Shown here: piece after piece, positions 51,976 to 62,479 of the stretch
Position numbering within the stretch: the stretch's first letter is position 1
Layout: every line of letters begins with the position of its first letter
NCBI RefSeq assembly: GCF_000158955.1
Contig: NZ_GG657757.1
Location: 5,172,278 to 5,236,277, forward strand
Reading direction: 5' to 3'
Source: Streptomyces viridochromogenes DSM 40736
GTDB lineage: Bacteria > Actinomycetota > Actinomycetes > Streptomycetales > Streptomycetaceae
Length of the DNA: 64,000 nt
Notes under the pieces: generated by a model
The model's input: only the letters and a program-made list of their open reading frames with translations
Told to the model about the DNA's origin: nothing
Databases searched by the model: none
Translations under genes and position numbers: made by a program

Positions 51976-52215
51976 GGGAACAACCGGTACCAGGGGCTCC
52001 TTCATATCTTCAAGAAACGTGTGCTGCGCCACAGTTGTTCAAACAGGACCCCAAAACCCCCGTTCGAGGCTCTTTATTGACGCCGTAACGGACATTGCGG
52101 GCGCTCTGTTGCGAGGCTGTGATCACGGTCTTTGATCAATACGCCCGAATTGCCCCGCACCTACCACCGGTTGAGTTGATTGGCCAAGCCCCGTTCTCAT
52201 GAACCTCTCATGGGT

Positions 52216-52229
52216 GTGACGGAGGTCAC
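52216..52229. promoter_or_regulatory. Crp-type binding site (GTGACGGAGGTCAC)
   Basis: The sequence fits the Streptomyces Crp consensus GTG-N6-GNCAC exactly. It lies about 240 bp upstream of the NlpC/P60 start. Crp is known to act on germination and cell-wall hydrolases in Streptomyces, so control of this gene is plausible. Confidence 0.5.
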
Positions 52230-52605
52230 GGAACGACCGTCGGGCCGGTCGCGTCGCGCGCCGTGGATCACGACCGGATCACGGGCTCGCGAAGATCGTG
52301 AACGCGCGCACGTGTCCACACCCCGCCCTGTGCGCCCCCTGATGTGTGAACGCGCCTCTATCAAGAGATCGAGTCCATCACCAATTTGCATGCAAGGGAA
52401 CTCTCTTGATATTGAGACGCACCCTCCGGCCTGCGACGACGAGCCAAAATGTCACCTCTGGTGATCACTCGGACGCTTCGCGTGTGAAGATCACCGCTCA
52501 TCCGACTTCATGATCGATCGTCAGGTGGTAGAGATCACAAAGCTTGTGCAATACCCCGTGTCGCAGATCACAGAGCGTCGGGCATAAGATGCACGCGGTT
52601 GGGCT

Positions 52606-52621
52606 TGTGACCTGCTTCACA
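52606..52621. promoter_or_regulatory. Rex operator (ROP-like) upstream of nuoA
   Basis: TGTGACCTGCTTCACA matches the Rex operator form TGTGA-N6-TCACA seen upstream of S. coelicolor nuo and cyd genes. Rex binds when NADH is low and releases at high NADH, tying nuo expression to redox state. It lies 109 bp before the nuoA start, close downstream of a -10-like TAAGAT. An E. coli Crp site has the same form, but Rex is the better fit at nuo. Confidence 0.7.
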
Positions 52622-52729
52622 TGTTCCCGATCTTCGCCGGGGCGGGCGGGGTTCGCGGGACTGGTGGGGCGGATGTGAGCCCGATGCAAACCGCCAGCAG
52701 TCAGTGCCGACTGAGAGGAGCGAGGAGCG

Positions 52730-53089
52730 GTGAACGCTTATGCGCCCATCCTCGTACTGGGAGCCCTCGGGGCAGGCTTTGCGATCTTCTCCGTGGTCAT
52801 GGCCACGTTGATCGGGCCCAAGCGGTACAACCGGGCCAAGCTCGAGGCCTACGAGTGCGGTATCGAGCCGACCCCCACGCCGGCCGGCGGCGGGCGCTTC
52901 CCCATCAAGTACTACCTGACGGCGATGCTCTTCATCGTCTTCGACATCGAGATCGTCTTCCTCTACCCCTGGGCCGTCACCTTCGACGCCCTGGGGATTT
53001 TCGGGCTCGTGGAGATGCTGCTCTTCGTGCTCACCGTCTTCGTCGCGTACGCGTACGTATGGCGGCGCGGCGGCCTGGAATGGGACTGA
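52730..53089 (+). CDS. nuoA: NADH-quinone oxidoreductase subunit A
   Basis: This is a 119-residue membrane subunit with three helices. The conserved loop YNRAKLEAYECGIEPTP carries the Cys of the quinone-site region, and YYLTAMLFIVFDIEIVFLYP is the family signature. GTG 52730 follows GAGGAGCG. It is the first gene of the nuo operon. Confidence 0.95.
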   Translation: MNAYAPILVLGALGAGFAIFSVVMATLIGPKRYNRAKLEAYECGIEPTPTPAGGGRFPIKYYLTAMLFIVFDIEIVFLYPWAVTFDALGIFGLVEMLLFVLTVFVAYAYVWRRGGLEWD

Positions 53090-53102
53090 GGGGCCACAAG
53101 TC

Positions 53103-53653
<551 letters not shown>

Positions 53654-53657
<4 letters not shown>

Positions 53658-54397
53658 GCGACGCGAACGGCACCAACGGCCCGAACCCCGAGAAGGACCT
53701 GTCGGCCTCCAACCTCCCCGGCCAGCGCGGCGAGGGCGGCGAGGAGATCCGCGTCCAGCGCGGCATGTTCGGCGCGAACAACGGCGGCGACACCTCCGGC
53801 TACGGCGGCCTGGTCCGCTCGGTCCGGCTCCCGGGACCGGCGACCCGCCCCTACGGCGGCTGGTTCGACGAGGTCGCCGACGAACTGGAGGGCGCCCTGG
53901 AGGAACAGGGACTGCTCCCCGCCAACGCCATCGAGAAGACGGTCGTCGACCGCGACGAGCTGACCTTCCACATCGAGCGCGAGCACCTGCTCCTCGTCGC
54001 CCGCACCCTGCGCGACGACCCGGCCTTGCGCTTCGAGCTGTGCACCGGCGTCAGCGGCGTCCACTACCCGAGTGACAAGGGCCGCGAGCTGCACGCCGTC
54101 TACCACCTGCGCTCGATCACCCACAACCGGCTGATCCGCCTGGAGGTCAGCGCCCCCGACAGCGACCCGCACATCCCGTCGCTGTTCTCCGTCTATCCGA
54201 CGAACGACTGGCACGAGCGCGAGACGTACGACTTCTTCGGCATCGTCTTCGACGGTCACCCGGCCCTGACGCGGATCATGATGCCGGACGACTGGCAGGG
54301 CTTCCCGCAGCGCAAGGACTACCCCCTCGGCGGCATCCCCGTCGAGTACAAGGGCGCCCAGATCCCGGCTCCGGACCAGCGGAGGTCGTACTCATGA
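53654..54397 (+). CDS. nuoC: NADH-quinone oxidoreductase subunit C
   Basis: This is a 247-residue peripheral subunit from GTG 53654. A disordered, Gly-rich N-terminus of about 55 residues precedes the 30-kDa subunit domain, with YHLRSITHNRLIRLEV and the signature ERETYDFFGIVFDGHP. It overlaps nuoB and nuoD by four bases each. Unlike E. coli, nuoC and nuoD are separate genes. Confidence 0.95.
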
Positions 54398-55716
54398 GCA
54401 CTTCCCACGCCTCCCCTCGCGAGACCACCGAGGGCACCGTCTACACCGTCACCGGCGGTGACTGGGACGAGGTCGTCGAGTCCGCGGCCCGCGCCGACGA
54501 CGAGCGCATCGTCGTCAACATGGGCCCGCAGCACCCGTCCACGCACGGCGTGCTCCGCCTGATCCTGGAGATCGAGGGCGAGACCGTCACCGAGGCCCGC
54601 TGCGGCATCGGCTACCTGCACACCGGCATCGAGAAGAACCTCGAGTACCGGACCTGGACGCAGGGCACGACGTTCGTGACGCGCATGGACTACCTCACGC
54701 CGTTCTTCAACGAGACGGCGTACTGCCTCGGCGTCGAGAAGCTCCTCGGCATCGAGGACCAGATCCCGGACCGGGCCTCGATCATCCGCGTGCTCCTGAT
54801 GGAGCTGAACCGGCTGTCGTCGCACCTGGTCTGCATCGCCACCGGCGGCATGGAACTCGGCGCCACCACGATCATGATCTACGGATTCCGTGATCGTGAA
54901 CTCATTCTCGACATCTACGAGCTGATCACCGGCCTGCGGATGAACCACGCGTACATCCGCCCCGGCGGACTCGCCCAGGACCTGCCGCCCGGCGCGGTGG
55001 ACCAGATCCGCGAGTTCGTGAAGAAGATGAAGAAGAACCTCCCGGAGTACGACAAGCTCGCCACCGGGAACCCCATCTTCAAGGCCCGCATGCAGGACGT
55101 GGGCTACCTCGACCTGGCCGGCTGCATGGCCCTCGGCGCGACCGGACCGATCCTGCGCTCCACCGGCCTGCCGCACGACCTGCGCAAGACGCAGCCGTAC
55201 TGCGGCTACGAGACGTACGACTTCGAGATCCCGACCGCCGACACCTGCGACTCCTACGGCCGCTTCCTGATCCGGCTGGAGGAGATGCGCCAGTCGCTCA
55301 GGATCGTCGAGCAGTGCCTGGACCGGCTCCAGCCCGGCCCGGTCATGGTCGCCGACAAGAAGATCGCCTGGCCGGCGCAGCTGGCCCTCGGCCCCGACGG
55401 CCTCGGCAACTCCCTCGACCACATCAAGAAGATCATGGGCACCTCCATGGAGGCCCTGATCCACCACTTCAAGCTGGTCACCGAGGGCTTCCGCGTCCCG
55501 CCGGGCCAGACGTACGCGGCGGTCGAGTCGCCCAAGGGCGAACTCGGGGTGCACGTCGTGTCCGACGGCGGCACCCGCCCCTACCGGGTCCACTTCCGCG
55601 ACCCGTCCTTCACCAACCTTCAGGCCATGGCGGCGATGTGCGAGGGCGGCCAGGTCGCCGACGTCATCGTCGCCGTCGCGTCCATCGACCCCGTGATGGG
55701 AGGCGTCGACCGGTGA
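54394..55716 (+). CDS. nuoD: NADH-quinone oxidoreductase subunit D
   Basis: This is the 440-residue 49-kDa subunit, forming the quinone site with NuoB. It has NMGPQHPSTHGVLRLILEIEG as its signature (given here in two parts: NMGPQHPSTHG then VLRLILEIEG), YLHTGIEKN and the closing FTNLQAMAAMCEGGQVADVI. ATG 54394 and GTG 55713 give four-base overlaps with nuoC and nuoE. Confidence 0.95.
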   Translation: MSTSHASPRETTEGTVYTVTGGDWDEVVESAARADDERIVVNMGPQHPSTHGVLRLILEIEGETVTEARCGIGYLHTGIEKNLEYRTWTQGTTFVTRMDYLTPFFNETAYCLGVEKLLGIEDQIPDRASIIRVLLMELNRLSSHLVCIATGGMELGATTIMIYGFRDRELILDIYELITGLRMNHAYIRPGGLAQDLPPGAVDQIREFVKKMKKNLPEYDKLATGNPIFKARMQDVGYLDLAGCMALGATGPILRSTGLPHDLRKTQPYCGYETYDFEIPTADTCDSYGRFLIRLEEMRQSLRIVEQCLDRLQPGPVMVADKKIAWPAQLALGPDGLGNSLDHIKKIMGTSMEALIHHFKLVTEGFRVPPGQTYAAVESPKGELGVHVVSDGGTRPYRVHFRDPSFTNLQAMAAMCEGGQVADVIVAVASIDPVMGGVDR

Positions 55717-56624
55717 CCACCTCATCCTCCGAGCGGGGCGTCAGCCTGGGCATGCCCGAACTGCCCGCACCCGCCTACCCGGACGACGTACGGGCCCGGC
55801 TGGAGACCGACGCGCGCGAGATCATCGCCCGCTACCCGGACTCCCGGTCCGCGCTCCTGCCGCTGCTGCACCTCGTGCAGGCCGAAGAAGGGCACGTGAC
55901 CCGCACCGGCATGCGGTTCTGCGCGGAGATGCTCGGCCTCACCACGGCCGAGGTCACCGCGGTCGCCACCTTCTACACCATGTACCGGCGCCGCCCGAGC
56001 GGTGACTACCAGGTCGGGGTGTGCACCAACACCCTGTGCGCCGTCATGGGCGGGGACGCGATCTTCGAGGAGCTCCAGGAGCACCTCGGCGTCGGCAACG
56101 GCGAGACCACCGACGACGGCAAGGTCACCCTGGAGCACATCGAGTGCAACGCGGCCTGCGACTTCGCGCCGGTCGTGATGGTCAACTGGGAGTTCTTCGA
56201 CAACCAGACCCCGTCGAGCGCCAGGCGCCTCGTCGACGACCTGCGCGCCGGACGGCCGGTCACGCCCACCCGCGGGGCGCCCCTGTGCACGTTCAAGGAG
56301 ACCGCGCGGGTCCTCGCCGGCTTCCCCGACGAGCGGGACGGCGCCGTGGAGTCCGGGGGGAGCGCGGGACCCGCTTCCCTGGTCGGCCTGAAGCTCGCCA
56401 AGGGGGAGGGAGCCTCCGCGCGCGTGGTGCATCCGCGCGGTGAGGCGGCCCGCACCGAGGCGCCGCACGACCCGTCACCGACGGAGCACTTGAGCTCGCA
56501 CGACGCGCCGCAGGACACGTCGGCCTCCGACCCTTCCCACCCGTCGCCCCCCACCACCCCTGATGGAGGGGCTTCGCCCCGCCCCGCCGATACGGCCGGG
56601 CCTGCCGCCGAGGAGGGGGAGTGA
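55713..56624 (+). CDS. nuoE: NADH-quinone oxidoreductase subunit E with long C-terminal tail
   Basis: This is a 303-residue subunit of the NADH-dehydrogenase module. Its thioredoxin-like domain has the 2Fe-2S Cys ligands in VGVCTNTLCAVMGG and IECNAACDFAP. The usual domain ends near residue 190. Beyond about 205 the chain is rich in Ser, Pro, Asp and His and appears disordered, about 100 residues longer than typical NuoE. It overlaps nuoD by GTGA. The tail may be lineage-specific. Confidence 0.95.
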   Translation: MTTSSSERGVSLGMPELPAPAYPDDVRARLETDAREIIARYPDSRSALLPLLHLVQAEEGHVTRTGMRFCAEMLGLTTAEVTAVATFYTMYRRRPSGDYQVGVCTNTLCAVMGGDAIFEELQEHLGVGNGETTDDGKVTLEHIECNAACDFAPVVMVNWEFFDNQTPSSARRLVDDLRAGRPVTPTRGAPLCTFKETARVLAGFPDERDGAVESGGSAGPASLVGLKLAKGEGASARVVHPRGEAARTEAPHDPSPTEHLSSHDAPQDTSASDPSHPSPPTTPDGGASPRPADTAGPAAEEGE

Positions 56625-57970
56625 TGACCTTGGCACCCGAGCTGAAAGACATGAGCCCCGAGAAGCTGCTCGCACCGGTGCTGTCGGCCTTCTGGGACGA
56701 GGACAGGTCCTGGACGCTGGACGTGTACCGGCGGCACGACGGGTACGAGGGGCTGCGCAAGGCGCTCGCCATGTCGCCGGACGACCTGATCGCGTACGTC
56801 AAGGACTCCGGTCTGCGCGGGCGCGGGGGCGCGGGGTTCCCCACCGGGATGAAGTGGCAGTTCATTCCCCAGGGGGACGGTAAGCCGCACTATCTTGTTG
56901 TCAACGCCGACGAGTCGGAGCCGGGGACGTGCAAGGACATCCCGCTCCTCTTCGCGAACCCGCACAGCCTCATCGAGGGCATGATCATCGCGTGTTACGC
57001 CATCAGGTCGTCGCACGCCTTCATCTATCTGCGGGGTGAAGTCGTCCCCGTACTGCGGCGGTTGCACTCCGCCGTGCGCGAGGCCTACGAGGCGGGCTTC
57101 CTCGGCGAGAACATCCTGGGCAGCGGACTCGATCTCGACATCACCGTGCACGCGGGGGCGGGCGCGTACATCTGCGGTGAGGAGACCGCACTGCTGGACT
57201 CGCTCGAAGGCCGCCGGGGCCAACCGCGGCTTCGTCCCCCCTTCCCTGCTGTCGCGGGCCTCTACGCGTGCCCGACTGTGGTGAACAACGTCGAATCCAT
57301 CGCGTCGGTTCCCGCGATCATGCAGCGGGGCAAGGAATGGTTCCGGTCGATGGGGAGCGAGAAGTCGCCCGGCTTCACCCTCTACTCCCTGTCCGGCCAT
57401 GTCGCGAGCCCCGGCCAGTACGAGGCGCCGCTCGGGATCACGCTCCGCCAGCTCCTCGACATGAGCGGCGGGATGCGCCCCGGGCACCGCCTGAAGTTCT
57501 GGACGCCGGGTGGCTCCTCGACCCCGATGTTCACCGACGAGCATCTCGACGTCCCCCTTGATTACGAAGGAGTGGGCGCCGCGGGTTCCATGCTCGGCAC
57601 CAAAGCTCTCCAGTGTTTCGACGAGACGACCTGCGTGGTCCGTGCCGTCACCCGCTGGACGGAGTTCTACGCCCACGAGTCCTGCGGCAAGTGCACACCC
57701 TGCCGCGAAGGGACCTACTGGCTCGTGCAGCTGCTGCGCGACATCGAGGCCGGCAAGGGACAGATGTCCGACCTCGACAAGCTGAACGACATCGCCGACA
57801 ACATCAACGGCAAGTCCTTCTGCGCCCTCGGCGACGGCGCCGCCTCGCCGATCTTCTCCTCGCTCAAGTACTTCCGCGACGAGTACGAGCAGCACATCAC
57901 GGGCCGGGGCTGCCCCTTCGACCCGGCCAAGTCGACGGCCTGGGCCGACCGCACGGAGGTGAACGCATGA
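56624..57970 (+). CDS. nuoF: NADH-quinone oxidoreductase subunit F
   Basis: This 448-residue subunit binds NADH, FMN and cluster N3. Visible motifs are LRGRGGAGFPTGMKW (NADH/FMN), GAGAYICGEETALLDSLEG and the 4Fe-4S ligands in ESCGKCTPCREG with a later Cys in FCALGDGAA. I chose ATG 56624, seven bases after GGAGG; the GTG at 56621 overlapping the nuoE stop is also possible. It overlaps the nuoG start. Confidence 0.95.
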   Translation: MTLAPELKDMSPEKLLAPVLSAFWDEDRSWTLDVYRRHDGYEGLRKALAMSPDDLIAYVKDSGLRGRGGAGFPTGMKWQFIPQGDGKPHYLVVNADESEPGTCKDIPLLFANPHSLIEGMIIACYAIRSSHAFIYLRGEVVPVLRRLHSAVREAYEAGFLGENILGSGLDLDITVHAGAGAYICGEETALLDSLEGRRGQPRLRPPFPAVAGLYACPTVVNNVESIASVPAIMQRGKEWFRSMGSEKSPGFTLYSLSGHVASPGQYEAPLGITLRQLLDMSGGMRPGHRLKFWTPGGSSTPMFTDEHLDVPLDYEGVGAAGSMLGTKALQCFDETTCVVRAVTRWTEFYAHESCGKCTPCREGTYWLVQLLRDIEAGKGQMSDLDKLNDIADNINGKSFCALGDGAASPIFSSLKYFRDEYEQHITGRGCPFDPAKSTAWADRTEVNA

Positions 57971-60472
57971 CCGTGACCACCAGCTCTCCCTCCGGTGGGG
58001 GAGAAGCGGCGGTCCCGCCGGAGGACCTCGTGTCGCTGACGATCGACGGCGTGGAGATCAGCGTGCCCAAGGGCACCCTGGTCATCCGGGCCGCCGAGCA
58101 GCTCGGCATCGAGATCCCCCGGTTCTGCGACCACCCCCTGCTCGACCCGGCCGGCGCCTGCCGCCAGTGCATCGTCGAGGTCGAGGGCCAGCGCAAGCCC
58201 ATGGCGTCCTGCACCATCACCTGCACCGACGGCATGGTGGTCAAGACCCACCTCACCTCGCCGGTCGCCGAGAAGGCCCAGAAGGGTGTGATGGAGCTCC
58301 TGCTCATCAACCACCCGCTGGACTGCCCGGTCTGCGACAAGGGCGGCGAGTGCCCGCTGCAGAACCAGGCCATGTCGCACGGCGACGCCGACTCCCGCTT
58401 CGAGGGCCGCAAGCGGACCTACGAGAAGCCCGTCCCGATCTCCACCCAGGTGCTGCTCGACCGCGAGCGGTGCGTGCTGTGCGCCCGGTGCACCCGGTTC
58501 TCCAACCAGGTCGCGGGCGACCCGATGATCGAGCTGGTCGAGCGGGGCGCGCTCCAGCAGGTCGGCACCGGTGAGGGCGACCCGTTCGAGTCGTACTTCT
58601 CCGGCAACACCATCCAGATCTGCCCGGTCGGCGCGCTGACCTCGGCGGCGTACCGATTCCGCTCCCGCCCCTTCGACCTCGTCTCGTCCCCGTCGGTCTG
58701 CGAGCACTGCTCCGGCGGCTGCGCCACGCGCACCGACCACCGGCGCGGCAAGGTCATGCGGCGGCTCGCGGCGGACGACCCCGAGGTCAACGAGGAGTGG
58801 ATCTGCGACAAGGGACGGTTCGGGTTCCGGTACGCGCAGCAGCGCGACCGGCTCGAGACGCCCCTGGTGCGCAACGCGGAGGGCGAGCTGGAACCGGCCT
58901 CCTGGCCGGAGGCGCTGCAGATCGCGGCCCAGGGGCTGCTGGCCTCCCGGGGCCGCACCGGCGTCCTGACCGGCGGCCGCCTCACCATCGAGGACGCCTA
59001 CGCGTACAGCAAGTTCGCGCGCGTGGCGCTCGACACCAACGACATCGACTTCCGCGCGCGCGTGCACAGCGGCGAGGAGGCCGACTTCCTCGCCGCCCAG
59101 GTCGCCGGGCGCGGCCGCGACCTCGACGGCACGGGCGTCACATACACCGCCCTGGAGAAGGCGCCCGCGGTCCTGCTGGTCGGGTTCGAGGCGGAGGAGG
59201 AGGCGCCCGGCGTCTTCCTGCGGCTCCGCAAGGCCTGGCGGAAGCACGGGCAGAAGGTCTTCTCCCTGGCCACGCACGCCACCCGGGGTCTGGAGAAGGC
59301 CGGTGGCACGCTGCTGCCGGCGGCCCCCGGCACCGAGACCGAGTGGCTGGACGCGCTCGCGAGCGGCGTCGGTCTGGAGGACGACGGAGCCCGCGCCGCC
59401 GAGGCGCTGCGCACCGAGGGCGCCGTGCTCATCGTCGGCGAGCGGCTGGCCGCGGTCGCCGGCGGCCTGACCGCCGCCGTGCGCACCGCGTCCGCGACCG
59501 GGGCACGGCTGGCGTGGATCCCGCGCCGGGCCGGGGAGCGCGGCGCCGTCGAGGCGGGCGCGCTGCCGTCCCTGCTGCCGGGCGGGCGTCCGGCCACCGA
59601 CCCGCGCGCGCGTGACGAGGTCGCCGCCGTCTGGGGGCGTCGCCGGACTGCCGCACCGCTACGGCCGCGACACCGGCCAGATCGTCGAGGCCGCGGCGAC
59701 CGGAGAACTCCAGGCGCTGCTGGTGGCGGGCGTGGAGACGGCCGACCTGCCCGACCCGGCACGCGCGCGTGCCGCGCTCGACGAGGTCGGCTTCCTGGTC
59801 TCGCTCGAACTGCGGCCCGGCGAGATCACCCGCAAGTCCGACGTCGTCCTGCCGGTCGCCGCGGTCGCCGAGAAGGCCGGCACCTTCCTCAACTGGGAAG
59901 GCCGGATCCGCTTCTTCGAGGCCGCGCTCAAGCCCGACCAGATGACCCGCCGCCCCGCACCCACCGACGCGCGTGTGCTGCAGATGCTCGCCGACGCCAT
60001 GGACGTCCACCTCGGACTGCCCGATCTGCGCACCGTACGCGCGGAGATCGACCGGCTCGGCGCCTGGGACGGCCCGCGGGCCACCGAGCCCCTGGAGACC
60101 GCGGCGGCGCTGCCCCGCCCGGCCGCCGGGGAGGCGGTCCTCGCCGGGCACCGGCTGCTGCTCGACCAGGGCGTCCTCCAGCAGGGCGACGAGGCGCTCG
60201 CCGGGACGAGGCACGCCGCACGCGCGCGGGTGTCGTCCGCGACTGCCGCCGAGGCGGGCGTCAAGGACGGCGACCTGCTCGCGGTCACCGGCCCCGAGGG
60301 GGTCGTGGAACTCCCGCTCCAGATCAGCGACATGCCCGACCGGGTGGTGTGGCTGCCGCTGAACTCCACCGGCGGCGGCGTCGCCTCCGACACCGGGGCG
60401 CGGCCCGGCTCCCTCGTCCGCATCGGCCCGGCGACGCTCGCCGGCGAGGCCCCCAAGGAGGTGGAGGCATGA
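57967..60472 (+). CDS. nuoG: NADH-quinone oxidoreductase subunit G (frameshifted in this sequence)
   Basis: This is an iron-sulfur subunit of about 834 residues. The N-terminus has a 2Fe-2S domain (IPRFCDHPLLDPAGACRQC), the His-Cys3 cluster region (HPLDCPVCDKGGECPLQ), two 4Fe-4S ligand sets (RERCVLCARCTRF, IQICPVGALT) and a molybdopterin-oxidoreductase-like body (VCEHCSGGC). Reading stops matching at GGGGG 59633-59637. Deleting one G restores AAVWGVAGLPHRYGRDTGQ, which continues in the second frame to 60472. Length 2506 nt is one over a multiple of three. An intact operon elsewhere points to a sequencing error or a very recent mutation. Confidence 0.9.
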
Positions 60473-61845
60473 GCCCGTACCTCGCCGCAGAAGACCTCTC
60501 GATGTTCGGCACGGACCCCTGGTGGCTGGTCGGCATCAAGGCGGTGTTCTGCTTCGCGTTCCTGATGGTGACCGTGCTGGTCTCCATCGTCATGGAGCGC
60601 AAGGTCGTCGCCTGGATGCAGCTGCGCATCGGCCCCAACCGGCACGGCCCCTGGGGCATGCTCCAGTCGCTCGCCGACGGCATCAAGCTGATGCTCAAGG
60701 AGGACGTCGTCGTCAAGCGCGCGGACAAGGTGGTGTACGTCCTCGCGCCGATCGTCGCGGCCATCCCGGCCTTCATGGCGATCGCGGTGATCCCCTTCGG
60801 CCCGTCCGGCAACGAGATCTCGATCTTCGGCCAGCGCACCACGATGCAGCTCACCGACCTGCCGATCGCGATGCTCTACGTCCTCGCGGTCGCCTCGGTC
60901 GGCATCTACGGCATCGTCCTCGCGGGCTGGAGCTCCGGCTCGACGTACCCGCTGCTGGGAGGCTTGCGCTCCTGCGCGCAGATGATCTCCTACGAGATCG
61001 CGATGGGCGCCGCCTTCGCCTCCGTGTTCCTCTACTCGGGGTCGATGTCGACGTCCACGATCGTCGAACAGCAGCAGGACCGCTGGTACATCGTCCTGCT
61101 GCCGCTCTCCTTCGTCCTCTACATCGTGACGATGGTCGGCGAGACCAACCGCGCCCCCTTCGACATGCCGGAGTCCGAGGGCGACCTGGTCGGCGGCTTC
61201 AACACCGAGTACTCGTCGATCAAGTTCGCGATGTTCATGCTCGCCGAGTACGTCAACATGGTGACCGTCTCGGCCGTCGCCACCACGCTGTTCCTCGGCG
61301 GCTGGCGGGCCCCGTGGCCGATCAGCACCTTCTGGGAGGGCGCGAACCACGGCTGGTGGCCGATGCTCTGGTTCACGGTCAAGGTCCAGCTGCTGCTGTT
61401 CATGTTCATCTGGATCCGCGGCACCCTGCCGCGCGTCCGCTACGACCAGCTGATGAAGCTCGGCTGGAAGGTCCTCATCCCGGTCTCGCTGGTGTGGCTG
61501 ATGCTCGTCGCCAGCGTGCGGGCCCTGCGCAACGAGGGCTACGACTTCGGCGACATCGCCCTCTACGTCGGCGGCGGCGTGCTGGCTCTGCTGGTGCTCT
61601 CCTTCGTCGCGGACATGTTCCGCGAGAAGTCGAAGCAGGACGGCGGACCGGCCGAGACCCCGCCCGCCTTCGACCCGATGGCGGGCGGATTCCCCGTACC
61701 GCCGCTGCCCGGACAGGAGCTTCCGCCGGTTCCGCGACGCCGCTCGCGCCGCGAGCGGGAGCTGATTGTCAGTGGTGGCCCCGATACTCAGAGTGACGAA
61801 TCTCTGGGCGGATCTACGGATGGAAAGGAGGCGTCCGATGGCTGA
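60469..61845 (+). CDS. nuoH: NADH-quinone oxidoreductase subunit H
   Basis: This is a 458-residue membrane subunit with about eight helices, forming part of the quinone channel. Signatures include MERKVVAWMQLRIGPNRHGP, LADGIKLMLKED and ETNRAPFDMPESEGDLVGG. A hydrophilic C-terminal extension of about 70 residues (Pro, Arg, Ser, Asp) goes beyond the usual length and is common in Actinobacteria. ATG 60469 overlaps nuoG. Confidence 0.95.
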   Translation: MSPYLAAEDLSMFGTDPWWLVGIKAVFCFAFLMVTVLVSIVMERKVVAWMQLRIGPNRHGPWGMLQSLADGIKLMLKEDVVVKRADKVVYVLAPIVAAIPAFMAIAVIPFGPSGNEISIFGQRTTMQLTDLPIAMLYVLAVASVGIYGIVLAGWSSGSTYPLLGGLRSCAQMISYEIAMGAAFASVFLYSGSMSTSTIVEQQQDRWYIVLLPLSFVLYIVTMVGETNRAPFDMPESEGDLVGGFNTEYSSIKFAMFMLAEYVNMVTVSAVATTLFLGGWRAPWPISTFWEGANHGWWPMLWFTVKVQLLLFMFIWIRGTLPRVRYDQLMKLGWKVLIPVSLVWLMLVASVRALRNEGYDFGDIALYVGGGVLALLVLSFVADMFREKSKQDGGPAETPPAFDPMAGGFPVPPLPGQELPPVPRRRSRRERELIVSGGPDTQSDESLGGSTDGKEASDG

Positions 61846-62479
61846 GGAACCGAAGGACACCAAGCCCGGTTTCCAGAACCCCGTGGCCGGCTTCGGCGTG
61901 ACCTTCAAGGCCATGTTCAAGAAGCGGCTGACCGAGCAGTACCCCGAGCAGCAGAAGACCACGGCTCCGCGCTTCCACGGACGGCACCAGCTCAACCGCC
62001 ATCCGGACGGCCTGGAGAAATGCGTCGGCTGCGAACTGTGCGCGTGGGCCTGCCCCGCCGACGCGATCTACGTGGAGGGCGCGGACAACACCGACGAGGA
62101 GCGCTACTCGCCGGGCGAGCGGTACGGCCGCGTCTACCAGATCAACTACGCCCGCTGCATCCTGTGCGGCCTGTGCATCGAGGCCTGCCCCACGCGCGCG
62201 CTCACGATGACGAACGACTTCGAGCTCGCCGACTCCAGCCGGGCCAACCTCATCTACACCAAGGAGCAGCTGCTCGCCGGTCTGGAAGAGGGCATGGTCG
62301 ACTCGCCCCACGCCATCTACCCGGGCATGGACGAGCAGGACTACTACCGGGGCCTGGTCACCGAGGCCGCGCCCGGCACCGAGCAGCAGGTCGCCCACTC
62401 CAAGGGCGAAGTCGTGCAGGAGGCCGACTCGACCTTCGGCGGGACCGAACCGGCGTCGGAGAAGGTGATCGGCCGATGA
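61838..62479 (+). CDS. nuoI: NADH-quinone oxidoreductase subunit I
   Basis: This 213-residue ferredoxin-like subunit carries two 4Fe-4S clusters (N6a and N6b). The CxxCxxCxxxCP motifs are CVGCELCAWACP and CILCGLCIEACP. ATG 61838 follows AAAGGAGG and overlaps the nuoH end by 8 bp. The C-terminal region beyond the second cluster is acidic and extended. Confidence 0.95.
   Translation: MAEEPKDTKPGFQNPVAGFGVTFKAMFKKRLTEQYPEQQKTTAPRFHGRHQLNRHPDGLEKCVGCELCAWACPADAIYVEGADNTDEERYSPGERYGRVYQINYARCILCGLCIEACPTRALTMTNDFELADSSRANLIYTKEQLLAGLEEGMVDSPHAIYPGMDEQDYYRGLVTEAAPGTEQQVAHSKGEVVQEADSTFGGTEPASEKVIGR

Larger units (their letters stand above)
52033..52729. other. Divergent regulatory region, NlpC/P60 and nuoA
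   Basis: About 700 bp contain no supported gene but several inverted repeats, including the Crp-type site at 52216 and the Rex-type site at 52606. A TAAGAT -10-like hexamer lies at 52585. Other GTGATCAC and TCACC..GGTGA palindromes are present. I looked for a c-di-AMP (ydaO) riboswitch before the hydrolase gene and did not see one. Confidence 0.5.

Noticed and set aside
52033..52500. c-di-AMP (ydaO) riboswitch before the NlpC/P60 gene
   Set aside because: Such elements precede some Streptomyces wall hydrolases, but I could not find the conserved core segments here by eye.
57613..61845. One 1410-aa protein joining nuoG and nuoH
   Set aside because: The join results from the extra G at 59633-59637. 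The middle part (Arg/Gly-rich) is out of frame, and nuoH has its own conserved start at 60469.
59659..61995. 778-aa minus-strand ORF across nuoG and nuoH
   Set aside because: It is antisense to conserved nuo genes and has no recognisable domain.
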